A stretch of DNA of 64,000 nt, from contig CAKOGP040002247.1 of the NCBI GenBank assembly GCA_933822405.4, positions 110,767-174,766 on the forward strand, read 5' to 3'. Shown piece after piece: positions 27,415 to 39,432 of the stretch (the stretch's first letter is position 1; each line of letters starts with the position of its first letter). The translations under genes and the position numbers were made by a program. Under the pieces are notes generated by a model. That model searched no databases. It worked only from the letters and a program-made list of their open reading frames with translations, and was not told the DNA's origin. The DNA comes from Cylindrotheca closterium (Eukaryota; Bacillariophyta; Bacillariophyceae; Bacillariales; Bacillariaceae).

Positions 27415-28022
27415 TGTTTTCCAGACAAAAATATATTGGATCCACCATGGGATGCGGTGAAGGGATGGATTGTTGTTGTATCTCTATCGATCGTGAGGAT
27501 GATCCGTATATATGCGCGGTTCTACGGTTTTTTGGGAATAAAAAGAAGCTATACAAGCCCTTTTTTTACGGCCAACACTAATATTGTCAATATGGAGTTG
27601 GTGATAGCCGGAAGCAACAATAATCACACTAAGCTTCGAAGTGATGGATTGATCCATCATTATCAATCTGTTTGGTGGTTTCGTTCAGCGTTTTTTATAC
27701 TACTGGTATAGATATAGATGTATTTTTAATGATGCGGTTCAGGCCGTGAAAAAGAAGCTATCCAAGTTCCAAGAGGAATCTTTTATTGTTTCAGGCCGTA
27801 TCAAATCAATTATAAGAGAGTATTATAGACGATGGTGGAGGCTCGAACGCATGCTAGCAGAAGCAACGAATACCGTTGAAACAGAGTAATCTCTTTTTAG
27901 TATTGTTTGTATCTATTGCAAAATATATTTTCGTCCAATCCTCTATTTCCACCATGCAGCATCCATGTATTGTGATTTCATTTCATTTGTTTTCCCCCCT
28001 CAAGTCCCAGTGACAATCCTCG
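27415..28022. other. Intergenic, no gene supported
   Basis: A 91-codon + frame (27436-27711) has no recognisable features and lacks paralogue support; I do not call it. The region should hold the promoter of the methyltransferase-like gene and the 3' end of the next reverse-strand gene. Confidence 0.4.
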
Positions 28023-29672
28023 TTACGAAGGCATATGTGGTGTCCCCGAATGATGATTTCTCATGCGAGAGGGAGATCCTTGCTTGAGTTCACCCTCATC
28101 TCCCCCCTTTCGTGGAGGATAATTTGGGTCCCTTCGCAAGGCAGATGGTGGCATTCTGTGTTGTTGCTGTTGCTGTTGTTGCTGTAGTGGCTCATTTTGC
28201 TGTTGTGGGGGATAATAGGAGTAGGGACTAGCTTGTGGTGGTGGTGGTGGTGGATAGCCTCCAGAACTCGGATAGTGCACGGGAACGGGATAGTAAATGT
28301 ATCCAGAAGGTGGCGGTGGAAGATAGGGTGAAGGATAGTAGTAGCTTGGTGGATATCCTGGTGGAACTGCATGAGAGGCTGGCGGAGGAACCGCATGAGA
28401 AGCATACATTGGTTGATGGGGTGATGAAGCGCCTGATGGATCCCGAGCTGGTAGACTAGTGACTCGATCAACCTCTTCCTCCTCCCGATCATGATGATAC
28501 GATTCTCCTCCTTCACCGATACCAGACAATGGCAAGGGAATGGAAACACTTGGTTGATTGCGCAAGAGCGTTCCGTTTGCTTGTGCCATTTGCATGGGAT
28601 AAACCTTCATTGGTGAATCAAACATGCTACGCCGAACTGGACTTTCCATGGGTGAGTTCCCAATAGATCCCTTGCCCAAAATCGAGGATACTTTGGAGGA
28701 ACTTTTGGATTGTTCGCCACCACTACTGCCGTCACTGGCTCCACCACCTTCCGATGCGGCTTGTGCTGCTACGGCCGCTACATCTGATGGCGCTGGTGCC
28801 GCCATTGTACCAACGGTACCACCGGGACCAATCAAGAAGCGAAGTACTTGTGCGTCTTCCGCCTTTGGTGGACTTTCACTCGTTGTGCGCTTCATTGGCA
28901 AGGATCGAGGAGAAGGTATCGGAGACGGCTCCAGCGTTGGATCTCCAGCAGCAAAGTCTCCTCGTGATGTGGAAGGGGCGGAAGATAATATCGGTTGTCG
29001 AGTGTCCGAGTGAATGGAATGGGAGCGGCCCCGGTCCTCATCGGAAGATGTATCTTCCCTACTGGACTCTCCAGTCATTGGAGACTGAGGAAATCCCTGG
29101 GGTGACGAGTGTTGCGCTATCTCTCGCGGTTTCTGGTGCAGTGGAGTGCTCTGGGGTGATTGCTCTCCGCCATCATGAGACGATCGCCCTCCAGATTCCG
29201 ACTCTTTCTTGTTCTTCTTGGCTTGGAATTGAGCTGCTTTCCGTAAAGCATGCCCAATCTTATCCTTAGACTTCTCGTAGCCAATAAAATACCATCGACC
29301 ACTCTTGGAATCTAGTTTGACAAACCCTGTGCGAGTTGGTGAAGCCATAATGAGTTGCTTGCACAAGTCCACAATGACTTTTCCCTTGTCACTCTTTGTT
29401 TTTGCTGATTTGTACACGGGAACATTCTGGGAAATAATGTCTCGTAGCCGCCGATTCCCAGCTAAAGCATGCAGAAGAAGAGGAAGAAAAAAGGAGAGTT
29501 ATTGAGTGAGATATCTTGCGTGCGTTTTTGCAGTTGCAGATTGTAGAATCAAATACAAAAACTCACAATGGCCAAAGTTTTGTCTCGCCCATCCACAAAT
29601 CGCATCGTACTCCGTCGGAGAAAAGCCTTCTGGTAGCAGGTAAGGCTCGTAACGAAATGACATTAGCATCAT
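28023..29672 (-). CDS. DUF6824-like domain protein with disordered tail
   Basis: Two exons on the reverse strand, 29672-29567 and 29461-28023, 514 aa, intron 105 bp. Residues about 1-110 carry a domain common in diatoms: GHSGNRRLRDIISQNV, KSDKGKVIVDLCKQLI, then FVKLDSKSGRWYFIGYEKSK and KIGHALRKAAQFQAKKNKK. The GNRRLRD signature spans the splice junction, which supports the intron. I call it DUF6824-like from memory of the pattern; that family often begins with a DVLxGRGG motif, absent here. The rest is Ser/Pro-rich, then rich in Pro, Tyr and Gln (YPPSYYYPSPYLPPPPSGY), ending in basic residues. Probably a nuclear or cytosolic regulator; function unknown. Confidence 0.85.
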
Positions 29673-30312
29673 TTTCTCAAAGCATCATTTGCGAAACTAT
29701 TTCTATAAAGTGATCACTGACGGTTATTTTCCTATCCCAGACTATCTCGTATTATTCAATCCAAAATTACTTTCCTCGATGCGAAAAAATGAGAAGCAGG
29801 TGGGTTCCATTCACGTAACCGTCAACAAAATAGCGGTTACGTGATTTGGCAATCTTCTAACGACACTATAACGTTATAGAAATTAATTTAGTTACTGGTT
29901 TAGAAATTTTAAATGACCGAACCGACACATCCGACTTCTGGCCATGACACGAAAATCATCAAAAGACTCTGCGTTTGAGATCGTCGACATTCCGATCAAG
30001 TTTAGACTAGCGGTGAAAAACAAGAGGATATCCCATCAACTGCAAAGACAATGAGCTTGCAATCTCTTGCTGTACACGATGCTAATCATTGCATTATTGA
30101 TCTTACTTGTTGCCTTCCAATTGTTGCCTTGTCATGATTTTCAATATTAAAATAAATTACTAACTACCACATAGAATTTCTAATGACTAGTTCGACTTCA
30201 CATTCATGGGCAAAAATCGTCAAATTTCAACCCGCACAATAAGCTTGCACGTTTCAAACCGACAACGCAGTCAAATATTTGATGATTAATTCCCAGCATA
30301 CATCAATAACAT
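29673..30312. other. Intergenic between divergent genes
   Basis: 640 bp, AT-rich. No coding potential or recognisable element. It should contain both promoters; none can be pinpointed. Confidence 0.5.
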
Positions 30313-30831
30313 ATGGCCATGAAATGTCGAATTGGAATAGACTTTGGAGAAACGATTGGACGAGTCGAGGATCATGCTGATTCAGCAGGAGCATACCCGT
30401 ACTCTTTGGAGATGATTCGGCATCTAGTCTTCCAGTTTGGCTCTGACCATGTCTTTATTGTTTCGAAAGCTGGACCACAAATGCAACAGCGCATTTCACA
30501 ATGGCTGAAAGACGCCACGTTCTTCCAGAAGACGAATATGAAAAGATCCAACTTGATATTTTGTCGTCAGTATCTTGATAAAGTCGCAATTGTTGAAAAG
30601 TTGCAAATATCAGTCTTCTTTGATGACAACTTCAAGGTCGTGTCATCTCTATCCAAGTTGAAACAAGTCAAAAGAATATTCTGGATGCATGCAGATACAA
30701 GACAGTTGAAACAGATTGCCCGAGGTCATCGAAACAAGATTGCAATCACTCACAGTTGGTCCAATACAATGAAATACTTTCAAAAGATACACCCTGACAA
30801 GGATGCGAATGTGAAGGGCGAAACTCGGTAG
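30313..30831 (+). CDS. HAD-like superfamily protein with altered motif I
   Basis: Single exon, 172 aa, stop TAG. The N-terminus CRIGIDFGETIGR sits where HAD phosphatases have DxDxT; here the second Asp is Gly (D-F-G-E-T). Motif II-like Ser is in VFIVSKAG, and the acidic motif near the end is SVFFDDNFKVV. The short length and lack of a large cap fit a minimal HAD fold. Loss of the acid/base Asp suggests weak or no phosphatase activity, or a different role. The C-terminus is basic. It ends about 30 bp before the converging BspA-like gene. Confidence 0.7.
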   Translation: MAMKCRIGIDFGETIGRVEDHADSAGAYPYSLEMIRHLVFQFGSDHVFIVSKAGPQMQQRISQWLKDATFFQKTNMKRSNLIFCRQYLDKVAIVEKLQISVFFDDNFKVVSSLSKLKQVKRIFWMHADTRQLKQIARGHRNKIAITHSWSNTMKYFQKIHPDKDANVKGETR

Positions 30832-30858
30832 TAGCTTTTATTGTGTGAACTGGTCTGG

Positions 30859-33800
30859 CTATTGACTACATGGATGACAAAACGGGCCCGGTGGGGTAGC
30901 TGAAAAATCAGGAAGAGTATTTTTCTCTGGACATCTCGTTCCTTCGAATAGAGACCATTGGGAAAGGTCCAAATCACTCGGCTTGTCAAAAGTTTGATTC
31001 ACTTGGGGAGCCCAGGTGCACAAGTCTTTGGAATAGCTGGTAGCATTGGCAAACATCTCTGTCATGGTTCGAACAGATGCAATATTCCACATGGAAAGGT
31101 CCTTGTTGAAACTGCTCGTGCCAGCAAACATCCGATCAAATTTGGTTCCAGAGGAAACATCCCATTTGGAGAGGTCGGAAGAAAAGGCATCGGCTCCCTC
31201 AAACATGGACGAAAAGTCCTTGACCTGCAACAGCAAGAAATAATTGTATCAGCAAGTAGTATCCACACCCACGTGGCCTTCAGAATTGGATACATCTATC
31301 TGACACCTAGCCCACTTACATTCGATACGTCCCACTTGGACACATCTCCATCAAACGACTGACAACCCAAAAACATTTCTTTGGTGGTGGTTACGGATAC
31401 CATGTTCCAAGATGAAATATCGCCTTGGAATTTGCTATAGGCAAAGAGCCGACTCATATCATTCACTTGTGACGTGTCCCAGTTCTGCAGGCCTCTACGG
31501 CCAGTAAAGGAACTGGTCCCATAAAATGTGCTATCCATCGAACTTGGCTTCATCGACCATTTGGAAATATCGCCATTAAATAGCTCGGCGTCCTTGAAGA
31601 GACTGTCGAGTCGCTCCGCGCTATTCATTTTCCAAGTGGAAATGTCGCCATTGAAGGAAGAAGCACCCGAAAAGACATCGGCAAAGTCTCGAACCTATAG
31701 TTGCATTTGTATAACCGAGGCGTTAGATGATAGGGGACCGGAACAACGTGTCTTCCCACAAAGCCTCGAAATATAGACTTACATCCGAAACATCAAATCC
31801 TCCTAGGTCACTAGAGAACGATTCCGCGTTCAAGAACATTCCTTCCATGGTCTCTGGAGCAAGTTGCCATTTCGATAAGTCGCTGTTAAAGTTCCTTGCA
31901 TTTCGGAACATGAACTTTGTATTCTTGACATTCTGAAAGTAATTTGAGAACGATTCAAAAGAATGAGATTGTAGTATTGAAATTTGCAGTGATTGTCCCA
32001 TAACATGCCAGCTAGTGCTGCCGTACCTTCACATCCCAAGATGACAAGTCGCCACTAAAGCTAGAGGCATCAAACATTCGTTCCATATTAATAGCATTTC
32101 CAACATTCCATTTGGACAAATCTTGGTTGAAGTTGGCACCCAAGAACATTTCGTTGAAGAATCGACCATTGCTGACATCCCATGCACTGATATCTTCATT
32201 GAAGCTCGATAGCCGCACCGGGCTACCGCCATCGCCGACCTGGGCTCGGAACAAGTAGCTAAAGTCGTCAAGTTCACTGACGCACCATGAATTGATGGGC
32301 CAGCCATACTTTGCAGCCAGATCACTTGCTGGGGATTCGTCTTGAAGAAATCGATCAATTGCCATACGTAATTCCAGTTTGTTGCCGAAGCAGTCACCAG
32401 TCCATGGCTTTGAAGGTACACGTACACCGTCATCTGAAGCATCGAGTAATCCAAGTCCAAAAATGGAAGATGATCCCACAACCGCTGCCCCGACCCAGAC
32501 ACAGAACCATGTAATCATTCGGCGCCTTTTCTCTTTTTGTTTGGCATGTGTGATTACTCCATACTCGTCATGGAAAAGATCGTCGTCGTCTTCCACAAAA
32601 TCAAAGTCATCAATACCGTCTTTGGAAATGTCCACCTCCATAAATCCGGAACGCTTCGCCGAGTCTGGGTTGTCCACCACTGGAACAGCTGGCGGTGAAT
32701 CCCGAGGATTATCTGAATAGGTCCCACTATAGTTCCAAATGATCTTGTCGATTGACTTGGAAACCACACCTGAGAAGGTTGGTGACGAATCGGAGCTGTC
32801 GCTAGCACCGTCTTGGCCTTGATGTGACTCGTCAACAAATTTCTCATGGCTCTTTGGCGCGGATTGTGAGGCAGGCACTTGATTGTTCCTGTTTCCACCA
32901 TACGAAAAAGGAACATCAATGGCATCGAGTTCAGCATCTAGTCCAGTTTTCTTTTCCGTCAGTGGTTCTTGGACGGATGTGAGATACATTCGAAGCTTAT
33001 CGGTGGTACTGACGCTCTGAGCTTTTAGAATTCGAGACTTTTGCTTATAGGCTTCTTGTTGCTCTGGCGAGTGAAGGAAGGAGTGCTCATCTCTTGTGGC
33101 GGGTGTAGTTTGCGTAGAAGGCTGTCTTCTCCGTGGAGTAGCAGCCGGGATTGCAAGTGAGGGTGACTTTCCAAAGCCATACATCGGAGTTGTTGTTGGA
33201 TTCTTCGCAGCCGGGATGGCTAGTGAGGGTGACTTTCCAAAGCCATACATCGGAGGTGTTGGGTTATTCGAAGGCTGTGTCAAGGCATTGATATTGTTCC
33301 ATGCTGCAAAGAATCCAGGGTTGGCGGACGCCTTCTGAGCCCCCGCAGATGCCGAGGCGCGCTTGGCCGGAAGGCTCTGTGTAATAGCAGGAGTGCCCGA
33401 AAACATATCTTGTGCTAGCTTCATTTTGGGTGAACGGACTGGAGAAGATGCTACCTTTCCTGTTGACATGGGCGTTCGCTTTTGAGGTGGACTCTGTGCA
33501 GCAGGTGGAGTGCTAGAAAATCCAGAAAAGGCTGCTTGTGCTAGCTTGAAGAACTGTGATGGCTCTGTACAATCCGTGTTTGATGGCTTTGTTGGTGATA
33601 TCGCTGATGGTCTTGTTTCGGGGAGCATTTGTTCCATGGTTGGAGTTCGAGAAAATGACGCCTGGGTCAGTTTCATCTTTGGTGATGGCACTGGGGCAGC
33701 TGTAATCGTTGGAGTCAGCGAGGACTTGATGTCAGAAGATTTATTTTCTGCCGCAAATATAGCAGCTCTTGAAGCAACTGTGGAAGACCGTTTTGGAGGA

Positions 33801-34402
33801 AGCTTGTCCATGATTGTTGTCGGTGCTCCTGATGTTCGCTTTGGAGGAAGCTTGTCCATGATAGTTGGAGTCCCTGCGAAAGCTGCATGAGCCATGAGCA
33901 TTTTTGCAGATGGCTGGGAAGATGGTGTGGAATGGCGCACACTAGGCTTGTTCTGGTAACTTGAATTGTTTGTCGTTGTTGCTGTAGTGGTCGTACTTGC
34001 TGTGGTCTCTGTTCCTTGGCTCGAGATGCTCTGAGTATCAGGAATCGATGGTGCTTCGAAGCGTTTCGCAAGATTCCGAACTGACGCATTCTTGTCCTCA
34101 GTGCTCAAAGAATTCCTTGGGGAAGATCTTCCCAAGCCATCGGCAAGATTCTTCACTCGGTTTCTCCTTTCCGCTCTTCGGCCCTGGCCCTCTAAAGTGG
34201 AAGCTCGACCCAAAAGATCTGAGAAATCCTTCGACAAGTCTTCTTCTTTGTCTACCATCGTGATGGTTAACGAAGGCGCTTTGATTGAAGACTGCAGCGA
34301 TCCTGAAGATGGGAAGTCTGTAGAATGGAAAGAGAAAACTGGCCACTCAACATGTCGAGAGATTCGGTTGCCAGTGTCGGTCGTATTTCTTTTGGCTTTC
34401 AC
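30859..34402 (-). CDS. BspA-type (DUF285-like) repeat membrane protein
   Basis: Four exons on the reverse strand: 34402-32027, 31932-31783, 31694-31320 and 31224-30859; 1,088 aa; introns of 94, 88 and 95 bp, all phase 0. Residues about 1-610 are Ser/Thr/Pro-rich and disordered, with three recurring units like (M)KLAQ..FSGTP.(I/M).Q.LP.KR and a doubled MYGFGKSPSLAIPA. One TM helix follows (MITWFCVWVGAAVVGSSSIFGL). Beyond it lie about ten repeats of FNxDLSxWDVSxxxxMxxMF type, as in bacterial BspA and Mycoplasma surface proteins (often annotated DUF285). The C-terminus is Cys-containing (GPFCHPCSQ). It probably displays the repeats outside the cell for adhesion or recognition. Translation could alternatively begin at the MVDKEED methionine near 34258. 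Confidence 0.88.
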
Positions 34403-34831
34403 TCCTAGGTATCTTTGTCGAGTTTTCCGTTGCGCTATGTTGGAGATGGACTCATCGGACTAAATATATTTTTACACGCGACAAAGATGATTGATTCGAC
34501 TGTATGGTAAGATATCAGATTTTAATGAACAGTTGCATTGAAACACATGTAATCTACAGTGTGCATTGAAACACATATAATCCACAGTATACGATTGTAT
34601 CTTATTTATTGTAAAATTGTGTTAGTTTGCATTATCTTCTGCTTAGTAATGCTGAAAACCGTTGTATCGAAATGTTTCCGAAGAAATATCCCTTGAAAAT
34701 CAGTCGTCGTTACCGACATCAGCGCCAAAATTCACAATGCCGTTTGTATGCTCGCCCCCTCGCAATAGTCATGCTTTGTGATATTGCTTTTGCACGTATT
34801 CCAGATTGTGTGCTGTGTTCGTTGGACGACA
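34403..34831. other. Intergenic, no gene supported
   Basis: A diverged short direct repeat occurs at about 34530-34590 (ATTGAAACACAT twice). A 70-codon + frame (34627-34839) lacks support. Confidence 0.4.
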
Positions 34832-35161
34832 TCAGCTGAGAAGCCCCCCTGCTTGACCCTGTGATTTCCCTTTCGACATGCTCACTTCGGGTGAGATAGT
34901 ACGCATTGATATAGGAAGTGGGCTATCTGAAATGTCACTAGACTTTTTGCTGACCCAGCGAGCGCTCCGATCACTGCCATCCAAGCTGTCTCTCTCATCC
35001 AGACTCAGCAGAGAATCAGAACGGTAGACGACTCTCTTCTGTCCCCTCAAAGGCGGACTCTTGGCGTTGTCCACCACTATCTTCACCTGACTAGACTGTG
35101 AATGTCCTGATTTTTCATTAAGCATGTCTTGAAGGAAGGACTGTAGTGGGCTGTTCATCAT
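34832..35161 (-). CDS. Small Ser-rich protein, VVDNA family member 1
   Basis: 109 aa, single exon. It aligns with the reverse-strand gene at 37823-38161: (M)xSPLxxFLxxM at the start, K.GH, then V..VVDNA, a basic R.V..R..SL segment, and a DGSxRxAR/NGSKEF-like middle. The rest is Ser-rich and probably disordered. Conservation of the amphipathic N-terminus (MMNSPLQSFLQDMLNEKSGH) and the VVDNA core between otherwise divergent paralogues argues that both are real genes. No signal peptide or TM. Function unknown. Confidence 0.7.
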   Translation of the reverse strand: MMNSPLQSFLQDMLNEKSGHSQSSQVKIVVDNAKSPPLRGQKRVVYRSDSLLSLDERDSLDGSDRSARWVSKKSSDISDSPLPISMRTISPEVSMSKGKSQGQAGGLLS

Positions 35162-36265
35162 GATGAGTGAAAATAATGCGAAACAACGATGGTTTTATGG
35201 AAGATGAAAAGTTGCGCTGGCAACAATTCGTTCGCGTTCCCTTGAACAAAGGAGAAGGAACTTCGTGGAGACAAAACTATTTAAGCCGCATACAACCGGC
35301 GACAAAGATGGGTTCTCAACCATAAGTGTGCGCAATTCGTCCGGTCTCGATTGACAATGGGCTCACGGATCAGTCCCGAGTTGCCTGTTTGATTGCAGTC
35401 ATTTCACACGGTTATATACTGGTAGACAATTCATGTTGAGGTTGCCGAAAGAGGGAAAAGGCACCTGTCAGAGCGAAATAGAGAATAGCGCAAAGCACCA
35501 TGTACGGCCTCCCTCATTGTTCGCGCTAGTTATTGGTATCAAATTTGACGAAGGACTGCCAGTTGTAGAAATTCAAAATAGCTTTAGAGTAGCTACAGTA
35601 GCGGTCACACTTAGCAGCTACCTGGTATGGTACCGGTACTGGCAGTAGTACCAGCACCGTATCAATCGATATTCAATGCCGGCAGGACACGCATAAGTGG
35701 GATAACTTTTCAGAGTTTGTTGACAGCCTTCTTAAATTATCGCATCCACATCAATCCACTGATTAGTTCATGTCAGCAGTACTAGCGGCAAGAGGAGGCA
35801 AGAAAATGCACTAGCAGCTACTACTTCTTGCTTCTTCAATGATCATTGCTGATGACGAAGGGACATTAGGGTAAACATTTGACAGAGCGTCAACGCTTTA
35901 TCTGGCGCCGAGAAGGGTAGGCCGATCTGCAGCTTCGCGTACCGGTGTGCTACCAGGTACTGTTTGATTTAATGTAAGCAAGTGAGCAAGCGAGTAAATG
36001 GTACTCGGTATTGGTACTCGTTTAGGCTTTCGTTGTTCACTGCTGTCGTCCTTTGATGTCGAATTAGTCCAACTTTTATTATTTGGGGATATAATATTTT
36101 TATTACGCGCGGTGGAACCGAAATGCCGCGCGAACGTCGAATTTATGTGCCGCCGAAAATTCTGATCCCGAAAATTACCAGGCATAATACTGAAAGAGTC
36201 AGTCATCCATATACCCTCATCAAACATCATCAGACATTCCATACAAGTCAAATCGACAGTGGAAA
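35162..36265. other. Intergenic between divergent genes
   Basis: 1.1 kb without a supported gene. It contains a GTACCGGTAC-like palindrome near 35630, one of several in this window's intergenic DNA. Promoters of both neighbours should be here. Confidence 0.4.
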
Positions 36266-37470
36266 ATGGGATTCTTTTATAAATTGAAGCAAGAGTTCCG
36301 ATTCAGTTGTCAAGAACCACTGACGTAAGTTTCACCTGAAATGCTTTTTCTTGCTGTCACACATGGGATGATACATTCGCTCGACGGGTATATTGCATGA
36401 TGAGATGAAAAAATCGTATGCAACCATGAGCCGTTGCTGTGCAATGTTTGCACCATTTCTTGCTGTTGAAGTCTTGGTTACTAGTTCAAGTTCTCTCGCT
36501 TAAATCCTTTTTTCTCTTTCTTCGCCATCACCTGAAATGATGACACTATTTTATATAATCACACGACGACAATCGCATACTTAGATACCCCTATGGCTGC
36601 ATCTATACTTCGATAGCACAATTTTTGCTTTTGGTTGCTTGGTCCTTATCCTTGGTTACAATCTACAATTGCTATTTTATCAACGCTCGTCCTATCCCAG
36701 AAGAAGATGAACCTACCCTAAACTTTTTGGGATATGGCCTTATGAACCGAGAAGGTGGTGGTGCTGACAATAATGTGTTCAGTAAATGTGGTCGCTACTC
36801 GGATTTTCAAGCCGATCAACACATTGATGCTGCATGGGGCTTTGCTACGGCCTTTAACTGGATGGCAATGCTCATTGGTGGTATGATCGTTCTCATCTTA
36901 ATGACAACCTGCTGCCTGACATTTCATAACAACTACATCTTCAAACGACTGGCTGGTGTTGTTGCCGTATGCTTCATTCTACAAATCCTTGTCTTTTGCG
37001 CCTATGGGAATTCGCTATTGTGTGGAGGAGAGGATCCATTGGAGTATATCTGCGAGTGGGGAAGTGGTTCCGGGCTAAACTTGGGAGCTTGTGTCTTTTG
37101 GCTGTTGGCTGCCTTTATGATCTTTTTGTGGCCCGTGGAGGATGATCCAGAAGAACCTGCTGATCCTGAAGTACCAGCGAAGCCAGAAAGGAAGCTCAAG
37201 TTGCCGATGCTAACCATGGGAGAACCCAAAGCAAAGCCAAAAGAAGATTTGCCACAATTGACGAATGGTCCTTCTCCGAGGAAGAGCAAGTTGCCACAAT
37301 TGACGAATGGTCAATCCCCCAGGAAGAGCAATAATTTGCAATTGACGAATGGAGAAGACAAGCCAAAGCGACCGTCTACTTTGAAAATCACCAACGGGGA
37401 ACAAACCTTCAAGGTTCCCCAAGGGAACCGGAAGTCGAATGGAAGACGTTCGAACCGGAACATGAGCTAA
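36266..37470 (+). CDS. Four-TM membrane protein with QLTNG repeats
   Basis: Two exons, 36266-36324 and 36585-37470, 314 aa, 260-bp intron. The first exon encodes MGFFYKLKQEFRFSCQEPL; joining at the TTAG acceptor (36583-36584) restores a continuous frame (TYPYGCIYTSIAQFLLLVAW). Another AG at 36615-36616 would put the join out of frame. Hydrophobic segments occur at about residues 29-47, 105-128, 134-156 and 177-195, with Cys-containing loops between, a tetraspan layout resembling claudin/tetraspanin-like proteins without their signatures. The C-tail is Pro/Lys-rich with a motif repeated four to five times (LPQLTNGPSPRKSK, LKITNGE). It lies between the two VVDNA-family genes. Function unknown. 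Confidence 0.8.
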
Positions 37471-37822
37471 GAAGTCAACGTTACAGTGTTCTTTAGGACT
37501 ATACAGAAACGATGAAACGTTGTTTAGCATGAGGTCGTTGTTAATGTGCTACATATTTTTGGGAAATTGCGTTCAATCTTGAAGACGGGACGGGAGTGCT
37601 TCAAACCGTCTTCGAACGCGTGAAAAGACACCTGATACCACATGGTCTGCTGCAACACCGAATACGAGATAGATTGGATATGCTAGGGCTTTGTGAAAGC
37701 TTATAATTTATGTTTTATGTACATTGTATCAGTGTGAATTTATAAGGAGGTATATTGCCACCTTGTGCCAAGCTACACGACAGCTGGTGATGTTATAGCA
37801 GTGTTTCAATATGCATTTTTTT
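37471..37822. other. Intergenic between convergent genes
   Basis: 352 bp holding two 3' flanks. No gene or structure of note. Confidence 0.5.
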
Positions 37823-38161
37823 TCATATTGCCAAGACTTCAGTCTCTTCCAATACAGTTGGCATGCTATAAAGGATAGACCTTTCTTCCTTTGACGTCCG
37901 ACGTCGCGTAATCTCGTGAAGGTGAGATGCATCAAATGGGTTACTTGTTAAGAACTCCTTGGATCCGTTGGCAACCCTTCGGGCTTTTCTTCGACGGTGA
38001 GGACTGCTGATCTCTAATGAGTGGCTGGTCCTCGTTATGACTTTTCTTTGCGCAACTGTGGTACTGGCATTATCGACCACGAGCACCACTTTCGTGGTCG
38101 GCAAGTGGCCTGCCTTTTGACTTATCATTGCTTTGAGGAAACAATGTAGTGGAGAGCTCAT
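37823..38161 (-). CDS. Small basic protein, VVDNA family member 2
   Basis: 112 aa, single exon. Paralogue of 34832-35161: MSSPLHCFLKAMISQKAGHL, VVLVVDNAS, KVITRTSHSLEIS, then RRRKARRVANGSKEFL. It is more basic than member 1 and has TRRRTSKEERS near the end. The two copies lie on the same strand 3 kb apart with an unrelated membrane-protein gene on the opposite strand between them. No localisation signal beyond basic clusters that could be nuclear localisation signals. Function unknown. Confidence 0.7.
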   Translation of the reverse strand: MSSPLHCFLKAMISQKAGHLPTTKVVLVVDNASTTVAQRKVITRTSHSLEISSPHRRRKARRVANGSKEFLTSNPFDASHLHEITRRRTSKEERSILYSMPTVLEETEVLAI

Positions 38162-39432
38162 CGTATTGTCCAGTATGTATCACTATATATGCTTCTACCT
38201 TTGAATTGCTGCGTTTTCTATTTTGTGATCAGACCTGCAGAATTTGTTCGTTTGACAGGCGCAACTAATATCATGAAGTTAGTTGTGTGGTATCTTCTCT
38301 GGATTCTCTGAAGGAGCCGACATGCCTCTATTCAGACCAGAATTTTAGTTCTGCTGTAACGCTCTCGTTGATTTGACACCCACAATGGCGGGATTTGACA
38401 CGAATAGCGGCACAAACTCTGCAATGGAACAACATTTGTGTCACAATTATCCGATGGCGACAAAAAACTTTCGCGTTTCACCGCGTCCCTTATAAAACTT
38501 GGAATTTTCTGCTCAACGAACAGCCGGTTTCTGAACAAAGAAAACTGCAACCCTAAACAAAACGTTGTGAATTTTCGTTCTGCGAAATAGAAACACGAAG
38601 GAGAACCTAGACTTTCACCGTTCACGATCATTCACAATAATTCCTGCCCACTCATTCCTCCTCGAAGGTGTTACGTTTGAAGTGTCACCAAACTAAATGA
38701 CGGTCGCGCCGACAATCGACCGTCGGACAAAAACATCTCTTCCTCCAAACTCGACCACAGCGAGGTCCCATCAACGTCTTGCCAGCACTAAATAAAACCA
38801 TACCCTACCCCGATCGCTGTTTCTTATACTCCAAATCCTAACATAGTACATCTATCTGCAGTAGCACTAGAGTTTGTGCAGTTCTGCAACAGCCATTAGT
38901 AGCCAGCCACCACCAGGCAGTCCCAGCACCAGTCCGTACTTGCAGAAAAGAAAGCTAGTCATTTCGTGCTGGAAGTGAGGATCCGCCGAGATCAGAAAAT
39001 TTTCCTTACAGCATTTCAGATAATGAAAGTACATGCAACCTTTCTCGATTCCCCTGGTTGATCAATAGTGATCAATGGATAAATCAATCAATCAATCAAT
39101 CAATCATCTGAAGATCTTTGCTACCGGTACACGTGTACTTGGTGTACGTTTACAGATATCTATGGCTGACGTATGCATGGAATTCTTGATGTGATTCCAA
39201 GTTCTGAATTCCGTCTTGTTTTACTCGCCGAAAGATGCGAGCGCACGCCAGCCCGATTAGAAACTCAACGATCACATTTCAGAATTTTTAGGGTCAGTTG
39301 TACAACTTGACAGGACCAGTTTGTAAGGACTGCTACTTTTGAATCGATTTGAATCTACCTACCTGACAGCGAGCTCCACAATCCATTCTGCAGCAGCATA
39401 TTCTACTACTTTCAAGTCCCGTTCGTTCAACC
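38162..39432. other. Intergenic, 1.27 kb, no gene supported
   Basis: A 99-codon reverse frame (38332-38631) has no support. AATC repeats lie at about 39083-39106. An AC(C)GGTAC palindromic patch with CACGTGTAC lies near 39123-39140. The promoter of the next gene should be just upstream of 39433. Confidence 0.4.

Noticed and set aside
38332..38631. 99-codon reverse frame
   Set aside because: No features, no paralogue, and located in a promoter-like intergenic stretch.
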